Of a stretch of DNA of 64,000 bases, positions 42,678-52,665 are shown one piece after another. The position numbers were made by a program, and so were the translations under genes. Source of the stretch: Ascidiimonas sp046199005 (GTDB lineage: Bacteria > Bacteroidota > Bacteroidia > Flavobacteriales > Flavobacteriaceae); the NCBI GenBank assembly GCA_046199005.1, contig CP176050.1, positions 1,612,001 through 1,676,000 of the forward strand, in the 5' to 3' direction. Each line of letters starts with the position of its first letter. The first letter of the stretch is position 1. The notes under the pieces were generated by a model. That model saw nothing but the letters and a program-made list of their open reading frames with translations, was not told where the DNA came from and searched no databases.

Positions 42678-43658
42678 TCAATACCCCAACCCAATCTCCT
42701 CCCGAATCTTATCCAATAACGAGATCAATTGTAAACTAAAAACAAAAGACATGATCGGACTCTCTTTTTCGTCTGCCTGATAAAGGGCAGTTAGATGAGC
42801 TGCTTCGTAGGAGTATCCGTTAGAGGCATAATCAAAATCGATGGTTTTTTTGTTTCCGGTAGCATCCATCAGGGTCACATTGGAAGGCTCGTGAAAACGA
42901 CTGTTGATCTTTATGATCCCATTTTCGCAATAGAAGGTAGCAGTGGTAGGTGTTTCTTCGAGAAAGGTGCTTTTTAAAATGGCTTTGGCTCCGTTGTTGT
43001 AATTAAAGTGAATATCACAGGAACTATCGACTCCGGTTTTGGTAAAGGTAGCCGACGCTTCTAAATGATCGGGGACGCCAAGGGTGACTAGTGCGGCATA
43101 GACGGGATAGATACCAATATCAAGCAAACTCCCACCACCCAACGACTTATTGTAAAGCCTTAAGGAAGGATCGGGATCGGCAGGGAATCCGAAGTCGGCT
43201 TCCAGTCGGGTGATCTCACCAAAGGTTTTTTTCTTTAACAGTTCCTGAACATATTGAAAATGCGGTAAAAAAGCAGTCCATAAGGCTTCCATTAACAGCA
43301 CCTTATTTTCTTTGGCTGCTGCGATCATTTCCTCCACTTGTGCTTTGTTCAACGCAAAAGGCTTTTCGCAGAGAACTGCTTTCTTGTAGTTTAGGCAGAG
43401 TAGGGTATGTTCGTGATGAAATGCATGTGGAGTAGCGATATAAACAATATCCAGCGCCATATCTTTGAGCATGTTTTCATATCCTTCATGATAAGTGGGT
43501 ATGTTAAATTCAGAGGCGAATATTTTAGCTCCTTCAAGCTTTCGTGCAGCAACGGCATACAATCGGGCATCGGGCACATGTTTCAGATCTTCAGTAAATT
43601 TTCTGGCAATTTTCCCCGCTCCTAAGATTCCCCAGTTAACTTGTTTTTTCTCCGACAT
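42678..43658 (-). CDS. Gfo/Idh/MocA family oxidoreductase
   Basis: The 326-aa NAD(P)-dependent dehydrogenase begins VNWGILGAGKIARKFTEDL, a Rossmann motif, and has the typical CEKPFALNKAQVEEM segment with the catalytic Lys, then GGGSLLDIGIYPVYAALV with the His/Asp region. Members oxidise or reduce sugars and inositols. It overlaps the symporter gene by 23 bp, being last in a PIG-L/mini-peptide/symporter/dehydrogenase operon, so a sugar derivative is a reasonable substrate. Confidence 0.93.
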   Translation of the reverse strand: MSEKKQVNWGILGAGKIARKFTEDLKHVPDARLYAVAARKLEGAKIFASEFNIPTYHEGYENMLKDMALDIVYIATPHAFHHEHTLLCLNYKKAVLCEKPFALNKAQVEEMIAAAKENKVLLMEALWTAFLPHFQYVQELLKKKTFGEITRLEADFGFPADPDPSLRLYNKSLGGGSLLDIGIYPVYAALVTLGVPDHLEASATFTKTGVDSSCDIHFNYNNGAKAILKSTFLEETPTTATFYCENGIIKINSRFHEPSNVTLMDATGNKKTIDFDYASNGYSYEAAHLTALYQADEKESPIMSFVFSLQLISLLDKIREEIGLGY

Positions 43659-45357
43659 ATTGTTTAGGATTAAACGCCTGGAGTACTAAGGATATGAGTA
43701 TGACCATGGCACATCCTATAAAGTTTAACCAGAGATAGCCTATCAATTCTTCTTTATAAATAAACTGGTAGTAAATAAAGAAAATCACCACTTGTGTGAT
43801 CACCGCGGCCCAAAAAACAGCATTACCTCTAATGAATTTTATAAAAAAGGCAATCAGGAATACACCAAGTACATTTCCGTAGAAAATAGAACCTATGATG
43901 TTTACTAACTGAATCAGGTTGTCGATCAACGAACCAAAATTGGCAAACAGGATAGCAATAATCCCCCAAGCCAGTGTAAACCATTTGGACGCATTTAGTA
44001 ATTGTTTCTCACTTTTTTCGGTTTTCAGGTTACGCTTGTACAGGTCCATGGTGGTAATGGTGCCCAGTGCATTGAGTTCAGATGCCGTTGAAGACATCGC
44101 TGCGGAAAGGATCACGGCCAGTAACAATCCGATGAGTCCCTTGGGCAACTGATTGAGAATAAAATGGATAAAGACGTAATCTTTATCATTGGTTTCCACA
44201 CTGCTGTCCGCTTTTTCGATCAGCTCTTTGGCCCTCTCCCGATTGATGCGTTCTTCTTTATTGATCGCCATGATCTGTTGTTTGGCAGATACAATAGGAT
44301 CATATTCCCTAACATCCAACGCCTGCGAAAATCGATCCTGCGCTATTTTCTTTTTGATCTCCAGTTCAAGGTGGTCTTCCTGTAATTGGATATATTCGGA
44401 AGCATATTCTGAATTCAATACCGCTTCGTTTGCGGCGGGATTGAAATTAAGCGGGGAGTGATTGTACTGGTAAAATACAAATACCATTACACCTACCAGG
44501 AGAATAAAGAATTGCATCGGTACTTTTAAGAGTCCGTTAAAAATGAGTCCTAACTGACTTTCTCTTACGGACTTTCCCGATAGGTAGCGTTGCACCTGAC
44601 TCTGATCGGTCCCAAAATAGGAAAGCATCAGAAAAAAACCTCCAGTGATTCCGCTCCAGAAGGTATACCTGCTTTTCGGATCTAACGAAAAATCAAGGAT
44701 GTTAAGCTTGTCATTAGCTCCCGCCATTTTTAAAGCCTTTCCAAAAGTAATATCTGAAGGTAAGTAGCTAAGTATTAAATAGAATGCGATAAACATTCCC
44801 GTCATGATCACAAACATTTGTTGTTTTTGGGTCACGCTTACGGCTTTGGTACCTCCGGAAACTGTATAAATGATCACCAACACACCAATAATGAGATTGA
44901 GGGTTTTCAGGTCCCAACCCAATACTGCAGATAGAATGATCGCCGGTGCAAAAATGGTGATACCAGCTCCAAGTCCGCGCTGCAACAAGAAAAGAATAGC
45001 GGCGAGGGTACGGGTTTTAAGATCGAATCGGTTTTCCAGAAACTCGTAGGCGGTATATACTTTGAGTCGGTGATACAACGGAATAAAAACCATGCAGATA
45101 ACCACCATTGCCAGAGGGAGCCCGAAATAAAACTGCACAAAGCCCATCCCATCATGAAATGCCTGCCCGGGCGTGGATAAAAAAGTGATCGCACTTGCCT
45201 GTGTTGCCATGACCGAGAGACCGATCGTCCACCATTGGGCTTCGTTATTGCCTAGAATATAATCTTTAACGTTCCTGCTGCCTCTGGTTTTCCAGGCACC
45301 ATAGGCAACGATGAAGATCAAGGTACCAACAAGAATGATCCAGTCTACCGTTTGCAT
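43636..45357 (-). CDS. Sodium:solute symporter (SSS family)
   Basis: The 573-aa protein has about 13-14 transmembrane helices and the SSS pattern: WTIGLSVMATQASAITFLSTPGQAFHDG near the start, YTVSGGTKAVSVTQ, and GTDQSQVQRYLSGKS. A large insert of about 90 charged residues lies in an external or cytoplasmic loop (EAVLNSEYASEYIQLQEDHLELEIKKKIAQ). It would import a sugar or organic anion with Na+. A 33-aa membrane gene precedes it by 4 bp. Confidence 0.92.
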   Translation of the reverse strand: MQTVDWIILVGTLIFIVAYGAWKTRGSRNVKDYILGNNEAQWWTIGLSVMATQASAITFLSTPGQAFHDGMGFVQFYFGLPLAMVVICMVFIPLYHRLKVYTAYEFLENRFDLKTRTLAAILFLLQRGLGAGITIFAPAIILSAVLGWDLKTLNLIIGVLVIIYTVSGGTKAVSVTQKQQMFVIMTGMFIAFYLILSYLPSDITFGKALKMAGANDKLNILDFSLDPKSRYTFWSGITGGFFLMLSYFGTDQSQVQRYLSGKSVRESQLGLIFNGLLKVPMQFFILLVGVMVFVFYQYNHSPLNFNPAANEAVLNSEYASEYIQLQEDHLELEIKKKIAQDRFSQALDVREYDPIVSAKQQIMAINKEERINRERAKELIEKADSSVETNDKDYVFIHFILNQLPKGLIGLLLAVILSAAMSSTASELNALGTITTMDLYKRNLKTEKSEKQLLNASKWFTLAWGIIAILFANFGSLIDNLIQLVNIIGSIFYGNVLGVFLIAFFIKFIRGNAVFWAAVITQVVIFFIYYQFIYKEELIGYLWLNFIGCAMVILISLVLQAFNPKQYVGEKTS

Positions 45358-45361
45358 ATTC

Positions 45362-45463
45362 TTAGCGATTTCCTGTCATGATAAAGTAAAAAATAACAAT
45401 ATAGATCACATTGGCCACTAAAACCAGCGTATATGATTTTTTCCAGACGAATTTTTCCAGCAT
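45362..45463 (-). CDS. 33-aa membrane mini-protein upstream of the symporter
   Basis: From the ATG at 45463 the reading is MLEKFVWKKSYTLVLVANVI then YIVIFYFIMTGNR, ending at the TAA at 45362-45364. One hydrophobic helix follows a basic N-terminus. It is packed 3 bp behind the PIG-L gene and 4 bp before the symporter, leaving no room for chance in the operon. Such small subunits accompany other Na+ symporters. It may be a partner or assembly factor; this is inference. Confidence 0.75.
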   Translation of the reverse strand: MLEKFVWKKSYTLVLVANVIYIVIFYFIMTGNR

Positions 45464-45466
45464 AGG

Positions 45467-47998
45467 TTACCCTTTAAAATTTTCTTTAGTTTCTACTTTA
45501 TCTTTTCCTACCGATAGCATATTCGCGAAAAGCTTGAAAGCGCCGGGGATTCCTGCAGGCAGTTCCCGGAAAAAGCTCAGTCCGGTATAGATATAGTTTC
45601 CTTTTCCATATTTGGCGATCAGCAAACTGCCCTGTTTTGGAGTTTCACCTTTATCACTCATTTCAAGTACCGGCGTAAATGCTTTGTCCCATTTATTCGG
45701 AAAATATAATCCGCGTTCCTGCACCCAGCCTTTAAAATCATTTTGTGTGATCTGGTTGGGAAAATTTAAGAGCGAATTGTTAGCTGCCAGAAAGCGAACC
45801 TCTGCATTTTCATCAGTCACCCGGTCTCGGGAAACTTCTAAGGGGTAAGGAGCCAGGTTTTCGATATTCAAACCTCCTCTTCCTGAAGTATTGTATTGTA
45901 CGATGAGGTTTCCACCTTCTTTCACATACGAAAGCAGGTGTTTTTGTTTGTATTTCAACGCATCTACCACATTGTAGGCACGGATCCCGACCACAATAGC
46001 ATCAAATTCTGAAAGTGTGCCCGCTTCAATTTCCTGCGGATCGATAGTACGTACGTTGTATCCTATTTGCTGAAGACTTTCAGGAATGGCGTCACCTGCT
46101 CCGGCAATATATCCAATATTATCACCTGCTGTTTGAATATCAAGGCGAACCACCCGGGCTCGTGCGGGCATTAGTATGGATTGCTTCGGAATATGATCAT
46201 AGGTAATCTCTGTAAGTTCGTAATTAATGGTATTGCCATTGATCTCTATAACGGGTTCGAGAAAACCATCACTTTCACCGGAAGGAGGGGTGATCGTAAA
46301 AGGAATGGTAGCTTCTTCATTTTTTCTCAAAATGCTAAAGGTTGCCGATGAAGGTGCTACCTGCCATCCCTCAGGAACTTTCAGCGAAAGGCTACCCGTA
46401 ACATCGTTTTTATGTGCTTTGATCTTAACCGGAATCACTTTTGAAGAAGACTTTGCGAAAATCGTTACCTTATCGCCAATGGAAGCGGTTGCTTCCGGTA
46501 AAACTTCAAACGGCTGATAGATCTCTCCCTTCTCGGGATTGGTATACTTGTATATGACGGGTTTTTCTACCGCTATTTCTATTCCGTCGAAATCCAAATA
46601 AAACGTAGCAAATACAGCTCTGGGTGTCTCCGGTTTCCCAACCATGTTAAGATCGTTCACCTGATACATGCCCAACGATCCTTCTGCTAACAACCAATAA
46701 GGGGTCGTGTATGATTGATCGAAACGTGTTTTGGCTACAATTTTTTGCGTATGTTTCTCATTGACATTGAGTTTCTTATAGATTTCAAGACGCTCTTTAT
46801 TAGGAGAAATAGCAATAGTTTTTAGAGAAATCCCATTGCCATTTCGATTGACAGCTTCTATATCGATAGCGAAAGTATCTCCGGGAGTGGTTGCCGGAGT
46901 TTCTGCTACCGCCTCCAAATACAATCCTGCACAGGCCAGTATGATTTTTTTGATCTCTTTGGTCTTTTGAACACGCCAGTAATCATCTGAGAGTTCTTTG
47001 ATCTTTTCGTAGGCCTCTAACAATTTCGGAAGATGAACAGACGGATCGTTAAAATTAAAATTGCGTTCTATTTTTTCCAGAATTGTACCGATAGTTTCAC
47101 CGCCTTTTACGCGGGACCAGCTGGTATTGATACCATCGAAAATATTGTTTTTGTTCTGCGGAAAATCTCCTTTTAAAAATTCTACATATTCAAAATCAGA
47201 GCCTCTTGATCCTCTGCTGCCAAATCCCTGGCTACTATGACTACTTCGGCTTAAGGCAGCGATCTCACCATTGCTTAATCCCTTTTGAGGATAATAAACA
47301 CCGGCATCTAAGGCCAGCATTTTGCTTTTATCTGCTTTTTCGAAATTTTCCTGACTTCCATAAAACCACCAGGAAGTATTGAAAAATAAGCGTTTGGGTT
47401 GCCAGGTGGAAACAAAATCAAGTTGATCTGGAAATGCTTCTTTATTTGCTGCAAGGTCAAAAGCTGCTACGCTCAGCATCGCAGAAGAAGTATGATGTCC
47501 ATGTGTACTCCCCGGGGTACGATGGTCGAATCGGTTTATAATGATATCCGGTTTAAAATTACGAATGGTCCAAACCACATTTTGAAGTACTTCTTCTTTG
47601 TCCCATATTTGAAGGGTCTCGTCCGGATGTTTGGAATAGCCGAAATCATTGGCCGTCGTGAAAAACTGCTCACCACCATCGATGCTTCTGGCTGCCAGCA
47701 ATTCCTGTGTTCTGATCACACCCAGCAATTCCCTTAATTCCGTACCGATAAGATTTTGACCTCCATCTCCTCTTGTTATAGAAAGATATGCGGTTCTCGC
47801 TTTTACTTCATTTGAAAGATAAGATATAAGCCTCGTATTTTCATCGTCTGGATGCGCTGCGATGTAGAGTGCAGTGCCGAGGAAATTTAATTTTTTAATA
47901 CTTTCATAGATATCTGAACTGCTATAAGCTACAGGTTGCTGGGCTTGTGCAGATCCTAAGGTAAGAAAACAAGCCAAACCCAATAAAAAAGTACGCAT
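45467..47998 (-). CDS. Exported PIG-L family deacetylase
   Basis: The frame is open from 48049, but the ATG at 47998 gives a clean signal peptide (MRTFLLGLACFLTLGSAQAQ) and 843 aa. The PIG-L zinc motif AAHPDDENTRLI is at about 47-58, with THGHHTSS supplying further ligands at about 170-177. The C-terminal 450 residues contain beta-sandwich regions and a late GATase1-like segment (GYIAGAGDAIPESLQQIGY, YGKGNYIYTGLSFFRELPAG). PIG-L enzymes remove N-acetyl groups from sugars. It heads the operon with the symporter and Gfo/Idh enzyme, so it probably processes an amino sugar outside the cytoplasm. Confidence 0.9.
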   Translation of the reverse strand: MRTFLLGLACFLTLGSAQAQQPVAYSSSDIYESIKKLNFLGTALYIAAHPDDENTRLISYLSNEVKARTAYLSITRGDGGQNLIGTELRELLGVIRTQELLAARSIDGGEQFFTTANDFGYSKHPDETLQIWDKEEVLQNVVWTIRNFKPDIIINRFDHRTPGSTHGHHTSSAMLSVAAFDLAANKEAFPDQLDFVSTWQPKRLFFNTSWWFYGSQENFEKADKSKMLALDAGVYYPQKGLSNGEIAALSRSSHSSQGFGSRGSRGSDFEYVEFLKGDFPQNKNNIFDGINTSWSRVKGGETIGTILEKIERNFNFNDPSVHLPKLLEAYEKIKELSDDYWRVQKTKEIKKIILACAGLYLEAVAETPATTPGDTFAIDIEAVNRNGNGISLKTIAISPNKERLEIYKKLNVNEKHTQKIVAKTRFDQSYTTPYWLLAEGSLGMYQVNDLNMVGKPETPRAVFATFYLDFDGIEIAVEKPVIYKYTNPEKGEIYQPFEVLPEATASIGDKVTIFAKSSSKVIPVKIKAHKNDVTGSLSLKVPEGWQVAPSSATFSILRKNEEATIPFTITPPSGESDGFLEPVIEINGNTINYELTEITYDHIPKQSILMPARARVVRLDIQTAGDNIGYIAGAGDAIPESLQQIGYNVRTIDPQEIEAGTLSEFDAIVVGIRAYNVVDALKYKQKHLLSYVKEGGNLIVQYNTSGRGGLNIENLAPYPLEVSRDRVTDENAEVRFLAANNSLLNFPNQITQNDFKGWVQERGLYFPNKWDKAFTPVLEMSDKGETPKQGSLLIAKYGKGNYIYTGLSFFRELPAGIPGAFKLFANMLSVGKDKVETKENFKG

Positions 47999-48110
47999 CT
48001 CCGGAGTTTTAGTAAGATAATTTCCAAATATACTAAGAATCGATACCACCCCATGGGTTTTAATGATTCTTTAACAGCAGGAAACGAATGAATTTTTATT
48101 GCTGGAATTC

Positions 48111-48641
48111 TTATTGACCGCCGTCTCCATCATCGTATTTTTGAATAATGGCAACCCCTTTTTGCAGAATAAGATTGTTAGGATAAGTGATCACTTCTCC
48201 TTCGGGAGTTTTTAAAATAAGGTGAAATGCTTTGATGTCTTCTATGATCGCTTCCGATGGAAAATCTTTATCCTGAATACGAATACAATCCCCTATTTTA
48301 AATGGAAACGAAAAGAATAAAATAATACCTGCCGTTATGTTGCTTAGAATGGACCATTGGGCGAATAACGCCACCCCTAAAATGGCAAAGATAGAAGAGA
48401 AAAGGATTCCTACTTCTTCAAAATTTACACTCCAGATTATGCTTATGGCTGCACCTGCCACCAACAAAAGACCAATATTGACATATTTTATGATCAGGCG
48501 GGTTCGTACTTTATTAAGATCACCTATTCTGCCAACCCTTCGAATGGCTTTGTCGGCAATAATCCGCACTAATAAAAGTACAATAAGTACAATCGCACTT
48601 TTAAATAATTCGTCGTAATGAGAGACGAGAAATTCTTTCAT
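48111..48641 (-). CDS. Small MscS-family mechanosensitive channel protein
   Basis: This 176-aa protein has three hydrophobic helices. The pore-type segment is ILFSSIFAILGVALFAQWSILSN, leading to the MscS beta domain (FPFKIGDCIRIQDKDFPSEAIIEDI, TPEGEVITYPNNLIL). The C-terminal alpha/beta domain of full MscS is missing, a short form common in Bacteroidota. It likely contributes to osmotic protection. It is 2 bp from the lipoprotein gene upstream. Confidence 0.9.
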   Translation of the reverse strand: MKEFLVSHYDELFKSAIVLIVLLLVRIIADKAIRRVGRIGDLNKVRTRLIIKYVNIGLLLVAGAAISIIWSVNFEEVGILFSSIFAILGVALFAQWSILSNITAGIILFFSFPFKIGDCIRIQDKDFPSEAIIEDIKAFHLILKTPEGEVITYPNNLILQKGVAIIQKYDDGDGGQ

Positions 48642-48643
48642 AT

Positions 48644-49582
48644 TTATATCCCTAAACTATCCCGCAAATGTACATCAACATTTGCATTCTTTTGCCAGTA
48701 AGGTGATTTTATCCGGTTTTTTTTGACCGCTTTTGTTACCAGCTTCTTAGCTTCGGCTCCAAATCCACTTATGAACGTCTCTTCCCACTGTTCGATGTAA
48801 AATGGGAATGAATTGGTGAATTCGATGCGCAAGCTTCGGTTTAATTCAGGATATTCAAGAGTGTAAACCGTTGCAGTCTCTTTTTTAGAGAGGGAAGCCT
48901 TAGCTTCATACGCTTTGAACGCTTTATGCTTCAGTCGAATAAACTCCATGGAAGGGATTACCTTAAGGGACCCTGTGGGTAATGCTTCCGGATTGAGCCT
49001 GATTTGTGTCCATAATTCATCTTCCAGAATATTCTTCTCCAGTGTAAAGTTTTGATCTGCTTCACTTTCAAAATAAGAGTGTGCCGAGATCTCAAAATTA
49101 TCACGGTTGTTCAATTGCGCATATACATGTCCGCACCATTCCTGCACCGAATTTGAAACTTTGATCGCATGCGTTTTACGCTGTACCGGATAAAAGGTGC
49201 TGGTCATAATTGAATATGGGTAGATTCCGGTAAGAAAGTTTTTAGTCGTATTCAACTTTAATACAGGGATATTGTCAGAAGATCTGCGATCTGCTTTTAC
49301 CTGTTCTTTTGGTAGAAAATCTTCTGTAACAAATACTAAAACCGCATTCCCTTCTCGCAGTTCCCCATACCTGGCTTGTGTTAATTCGTAAGAAGTGATC
49401 TCTGCTTCCCCTTGATACCAATAATCGGAAAATTCTTTTGGCAGTTGTCTGCTTTCTGGTTTTTCATCAGGAACATTTGCAGCGATCGTATTTGCTTCCG
49501 GAGCAGGAGAATTCTTTTTGCAACCCATTGCCAATATTAAAAAAAATAATAGAGTGAGTGGTGCTAATTTGAAGAGGTTCAT
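48644..49582 (-). CDS. Hypothetical lipoprotein linked to maf
   Basis: The 312-aa protein starts with a lipoprotein signal (LLFFLILAMGC, Cys21). The mature part has FSDYWYQGEAEITSYELTQARYGELREG, VKADRRSSDNIPVLKLN and SVQEWCGHVYAQLNNRDN. This family is often named only from its maf neighbour and has no established function. It lies 33 bp after maf and 2 bp before the MscS gene on the same strand. Confidence 0.8.
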   Translation of the reverse strand: MNLFKLAPLTLLFFLILAMGCKKNSPAPEANTIAANVPDEKPESRQLPKEFSDYWYQGEAEITSYELTQARYGELREGNAVLVFVTEDFLPKEQVKADRRSSDNIPVLKLNTTKNFLTGIYPYSIMTSTFYPVQRKTHAIKVSNSVQEWCGHVYAQLNNRDNFEISAHSYFESEADQNFTLEKNILEDELWTQIRLNPEALPTGSLKVIPSMEFIRLKHKAFKAYEAKASLSKKETATVYTLEYPELNRSLRIEFTNSFPFYIEQWEETFISGFGAEAKKLVTKAVKKNRIKSPYWQKNANVDVHLRDSLGI

Positions 49583-49615
49583 ACGTTAGTTTTATGTAAA
49601 AATAAAGAAACCACC

Positions 49616-50203
49616 TCAGTCAGCCATGGTCATTAACGTTTCGTAAACAAGGTGCAACGGGAGTCCCATGACGGTAAAATAGCTTCCTTCAATACGTTCA
49701 ACCCCTATGTAGCCTATCCATTCCTGTATGCCATACGCCCCGGCCTTATCATAAGGTTTAAAGTTAGTAATGTAATAATTGATCTCAGCATCGGTTAATT
49801 TTTTAAATGAAACCTTCGTGGTATCATTCACTACACGTTGTTCGGTACAGGTGGTAAACCCCACCGAGGTGATCACCTCATGAGTCGTTCCCGATAGCCG
49901 CGAAAGCATGTTAAAAGCATCGTTTTCGTCTTTTGGCTTTCCCAAGGCTTTATCGTTATGCCATACAATCGTATCTGAAGTGATCAAAATATCATTCGGA
50001 TGGAGCTCCTCTTTGAAGGCGGTCGCCTTAAGTACGGCCAGATAATCACTTATTTCGGCACCTTTTAAATGATTTGGGTATACTTCATTTATTGGCTTAA
50101 CTCTTATTTCAAAAGACAGGTCCAGATCCTTCAGAAATTGTTGCCTTCTGGGAGAACCGGAAGCAAGAATGAGATGATGGGTTTTTAAATACGTCGACAG
50201 CAT
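49616..50203 (-). CDS. maf: Maf-type nucleoside triphosphate pyrophosphatase
   Basis: This 195-aa enzyme has the Maf signature LASGSPRRQQFLKDL at about 13-27, SDTIVWHNDKALGKPKD, and the C-terminal GAYGIQEWIGYIGVERIEGSYFTVMGLP block. It hydrolyses non-canonical or dTTP/UTP nucleotides to prevent misincorporation. It shares its first base with the stop of the prenyltransferase gene, so translation is coupled. Confidence 0.95.
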   Translation of the reverse strand: MLSTYLKTHHLILASGSPRRQQFLKDLDLSFEIRVKPINEVYPNHLKGAEISDYLAVLKATAFKEELHPNDILITSDTIVWHNDKALGKPKDENDAFNMLSRLSGTTHEVITSVGFTTCTEQRVVNDTTKVSFKKLTDAEINYYITNFKPYDKAGAYGIQEWIGYIGVERIEGSYFTVMGLPLHLVYETLMTMAD

Positions 50204-51126
50204 TATAATTTGTTGAATAGTGTAAATCTGATCACGATAATTGAAAAGACTCCCAGTAACATGATGATTTTAAGTAAGATAGAAATACGGCGGTACTGTC
50301 TTCTTTTTTTTGCATCCCAAGAAGTGAAAGCAACGTATAAAAGTGGCCCCATAATCCCGAATAAAATGTACACATTTAAAAAAGGTTGTGTATGTAAATA
50401 TTCATAAACCGCAAAAAGTAATGCTGCGCAGGGTAAGGCCGTAAGCATACTTAGTAGTCTTACCGTTCGTTTTCTTCCAATGACCATGGGGATCGATACG
50501 ACGCCTGCAGAATGATCTCCGTCTATATCTTCTACATCCTTAATGAGTTCCCGAAGAAAATTTATGTAGAATGCGAAGCAGGCATACCATAAAAGTATTT
50601 TAAATATGTATTGGATAAGGTACCGATTTGTATCGGACGCAATGGGTAGAATGGTAAAAACACCCGTAAGTAAAACGGCGAATGATACCAATAACGAAAC
50701 GAGTAGATTACCAACAACAGGCACTTTCTTAAGGCTCACGGAGTAGTAATAGAGCAAGCCTGAAATAAGTACAAAAATAACCGCAAAACCCGGTCTGCCG
50801 GAAGCATTTGCCACGTAGAAACCTAAAAGAACTCCTGCAAACGTAAAACCGATGTACAGCCAGTTGCCGATTTTCTCGGAGATCCTGGTGCCAATGATCA
50901 CTTTTTTCGGTTTATTGATACGATCTGCATCCACATCCTGAAGATCGTTAATGATATTACCTGCTGCAGCAATACAAAGAGTAGCGATGACCATTAAGGT
51001 ATATTGCCACGAAAGCAGTGCCGATTCTTTGAAAAACACGTCAATAAGCATCCATTTAAACAGGTATTGCATAAGCGCAATAAGCATCAGGTTTTGATAT
51101 CTTATAAGTTTCAGAAAGTAAATCAT
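50203..51126 (-). CDS. UbiA-family prenyltransferase (GGGP geranylgeranyltransferase-like)
   Basis: The 307-aa integral membrane protein has about nine helices and two Asp-rich motifs, NDLQDVDADRINKP at about 61-74 and KDVEDIDGDHSAG at about 196-208. These bind prenyl diphosphate via Mg2+. Flavobacterial homologues are annotated as geranylgeranylglycerol-phosphate geranylgeranyltransferase; menaquinone or haem prenylation is the alternative. It lies between the KdsC-like gene (20 bp) and maf (overlap). Confidence 0.88.
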   Translation of the reverse strand: MIYFLKLIRYQNLMLIALMQYLFKWMLIDVFFKESALLSWQYTLMVIATLCIAAAGNIINDLQDVDADRINKPKKVIIGTRISEKIGNWLYIGFTFAGVLLGFYVANASGRPGFAVIFVLISGLLYYYSVSLKKVPVVGNLLVSLLVSFAVLLTGVFTILPIASDTNRYLIQYIFKILLWYACFAFYINFLRELIKDVEDIDGDHSAGVVSIPMVIGRKRTVRLLSMLTALPCAALLFAVYEYLHTQPFLNVYILFGIMGPLLYVAFTSWDAKKRRQYRRISILLKIIMLLGVFSIIVIRFTLFNKL

Positions 51127-51146
51127 TCTATAAGGATCATCAGGAT

Positions 51147-51677
51147 TTAATCGTAGCGGGCTTCGTAATTACCATTCCATTTGCCTTGCACTTTAAGGGT
51201 TTGTTCAATAACATCACGAACGCAGCCTTTACCACCTTTTTTATGAGAGACATATTTACTTATTTCTTTCACTTCCGTAGTGGCATCCTGAGGACAACAG
51301 GGGAGCCCTACCATTTTCATCGCAGGTATATCAGGAATGTCATCGCCCATATAGAGAACATTCTCAGGTTTAATATCGTAAACATCAAAGTATTCGTCCA
51401 ATTGCTGTGTCTTATGGCTTGCTCCGAGATAGATATCTGTTATACCAAGTCCTCTCAGGCGCACTCTCACGCCTTCATTTGTTCCACCGGAAATAACACA
51501 AATATTATATCCTTCCTGAATGGCAGTTTTTAATGCATATCCATCTTTGATATTCATGTTGCGAAGCATTTCACCTTGCGTGGTGAGAACAATAGTTCCG
51601 TCTGTAAGTACCCCGTCTACATCAAAAACAAAGGTGGTAATATGTTCAAGGTATTCTTTATAGCTTTTCTCTTCCAT
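51147..51677 (-). CDS. KdsC-like HAD phosphatase
   Basis: This 176-aa HAD protein has motif I FVFDVDGVLTDGTIVL at about 11-26, motif II CVISGGTNEGVR, and motif IV MGDDIPDIPAMKMVGLPCCP. Length and the capless C0 form match KdsC, 3-deoxy-D-manno-octulosonate 8-phosphate phosphatase of LPS core synthesis. Its start overlaps the DUF2520 gene by 20 bp. Confidence 0.9.
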   Translation of the reverse strand: MEEKSYKEYLEHITTFVFDVDGVLTDGTIVLTTQGEMLRNMNIKDGYALKTAIQEGYNICVISGGTNEGVRVRLRGLGITDIYLGASHKTQQLDEYFDVYDIKPENVLYMGDDIPDIPAMKMVGLPCCPQDATTEVKEISKYVSHKKGGKGCVRDVIEQTLKVQGKWNGNYEARYD

Positions 51678-52422
51678 AATGGTCTAGTAGTGATTCTGAT
51701 ATAGTTTTATAGATCGTTTTATAATCTTCTTCAAGCATATTCAAATGCGTATTTATGGTTTTTTTATCACCTCTCTTTGCTGGCCCCGTTTGGGAAGCTT
51801 CCGGTGAGCTTTCGACCACTTTTTTAGCAGTTTCTTTAATGAGCGCCTCCAATAGATGTGTTTCTACTTGATGTGATTTGCAAATGTCGTACGCACAATT
51901 ATAGAGGTGATTTACAAAGTTATTGGCAAAAACTGCTGCGAGATGAAGAGCCAGCCTTTTTTCACTACTCATTTCAACCACAACGGTACTTATGCTATTC
52001 GCCAGCTCCATGATCAGCTTTAAATCAGAAGAATTAGCTGCTTCGCAGCAAATGGGTATTTTCAAGAAGTCAACTGCTACACCTTTAGTAAGGGTCTGCA
52101 ATGGATAAAAAACGCCTTTTCGATGTTTAGCATCAAGGTCATTCATACCCACCGTACCCGATGTATGTAACACAATGCCTTCAAGAACAGGAAGCTCAGC
52201 ACTTAAAGGGGCAATTGCATCATCTGCCACCGCGAGTATGTAAAAATCCGCTTTTTTAAGTTTCTTGAGATCATTGGTGAAATCAACTCCAAACTGTTGA
52301 AAGTTTTCTTCCTGCGAACGGTGGTGGTAATGTTGAATAATAGTAACGTTTTCAATCTCGGTAAAAGCCTTGCATAAATGCCACGCCATATTACCACTTC
52401 CTAATAGAACCACTTTATTCAT
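51658..52422 (-). CDS. Rossmann/DUF2520 protein
   Basis: The 254-aa protein has an N-terminal NAD(P)-binding domain (KVVLLGSGNMAWHLCKAF) and a C-terminal DUF2520 helical domain (LHLAAVFANNFVNHLYN, GPAKRGDKKTINTHL). It resembles 6-phosphogluconate dehydrogenase/ProC-like reductases. The substrate is unknown. It is the first gene of the KdsC-prenyltransferase-maf-lipoprotein-MscS run and is divergent from the CcsBA gene. Confidence 0.88.
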   Translation of the reverse strand: MNKVVLLGSGNMAWHLCKAFTEIENVTIIQHYHHRSQEENFQQFGVDFTNDLKKLKKADFYILAVADDAIAPLSAELPVLEGIVLHTSGTVGMNDLDAKHRKGVFYPLQTLTKGVAVDFLKIPICCEAANSSDLKLIMELANSISTVVVEMSSEKRLALHLAAVFANNFVNHLYNCAYDICKSHQVETHLLEALIKETAKKVVESSPEASQTGPAKRGDKKTINTHLNMLEEDYKTIYKTISESLLDHYGREKL

Positions 52423-52665
52423 GCTGCTAAAATAATCATATTTTCAGTATGGTTGTGATGTTGAAGTTTTGTTTATCAATGACTACAATGATCATGATAA
52501 TTTCTGTTTTACACGATTGGAATATGTAGGTGGAAGGTTGATTTGATGTACGGCAATTGAAAGATGATTTGGTTTAAAAGCGGTTGAAATTTGCTTTACC
52601 AAAATATTAACAATTGTTGAACGTAGAATGCCCTCATTATGTGTTATTAAAACGGAAAAACGCCG

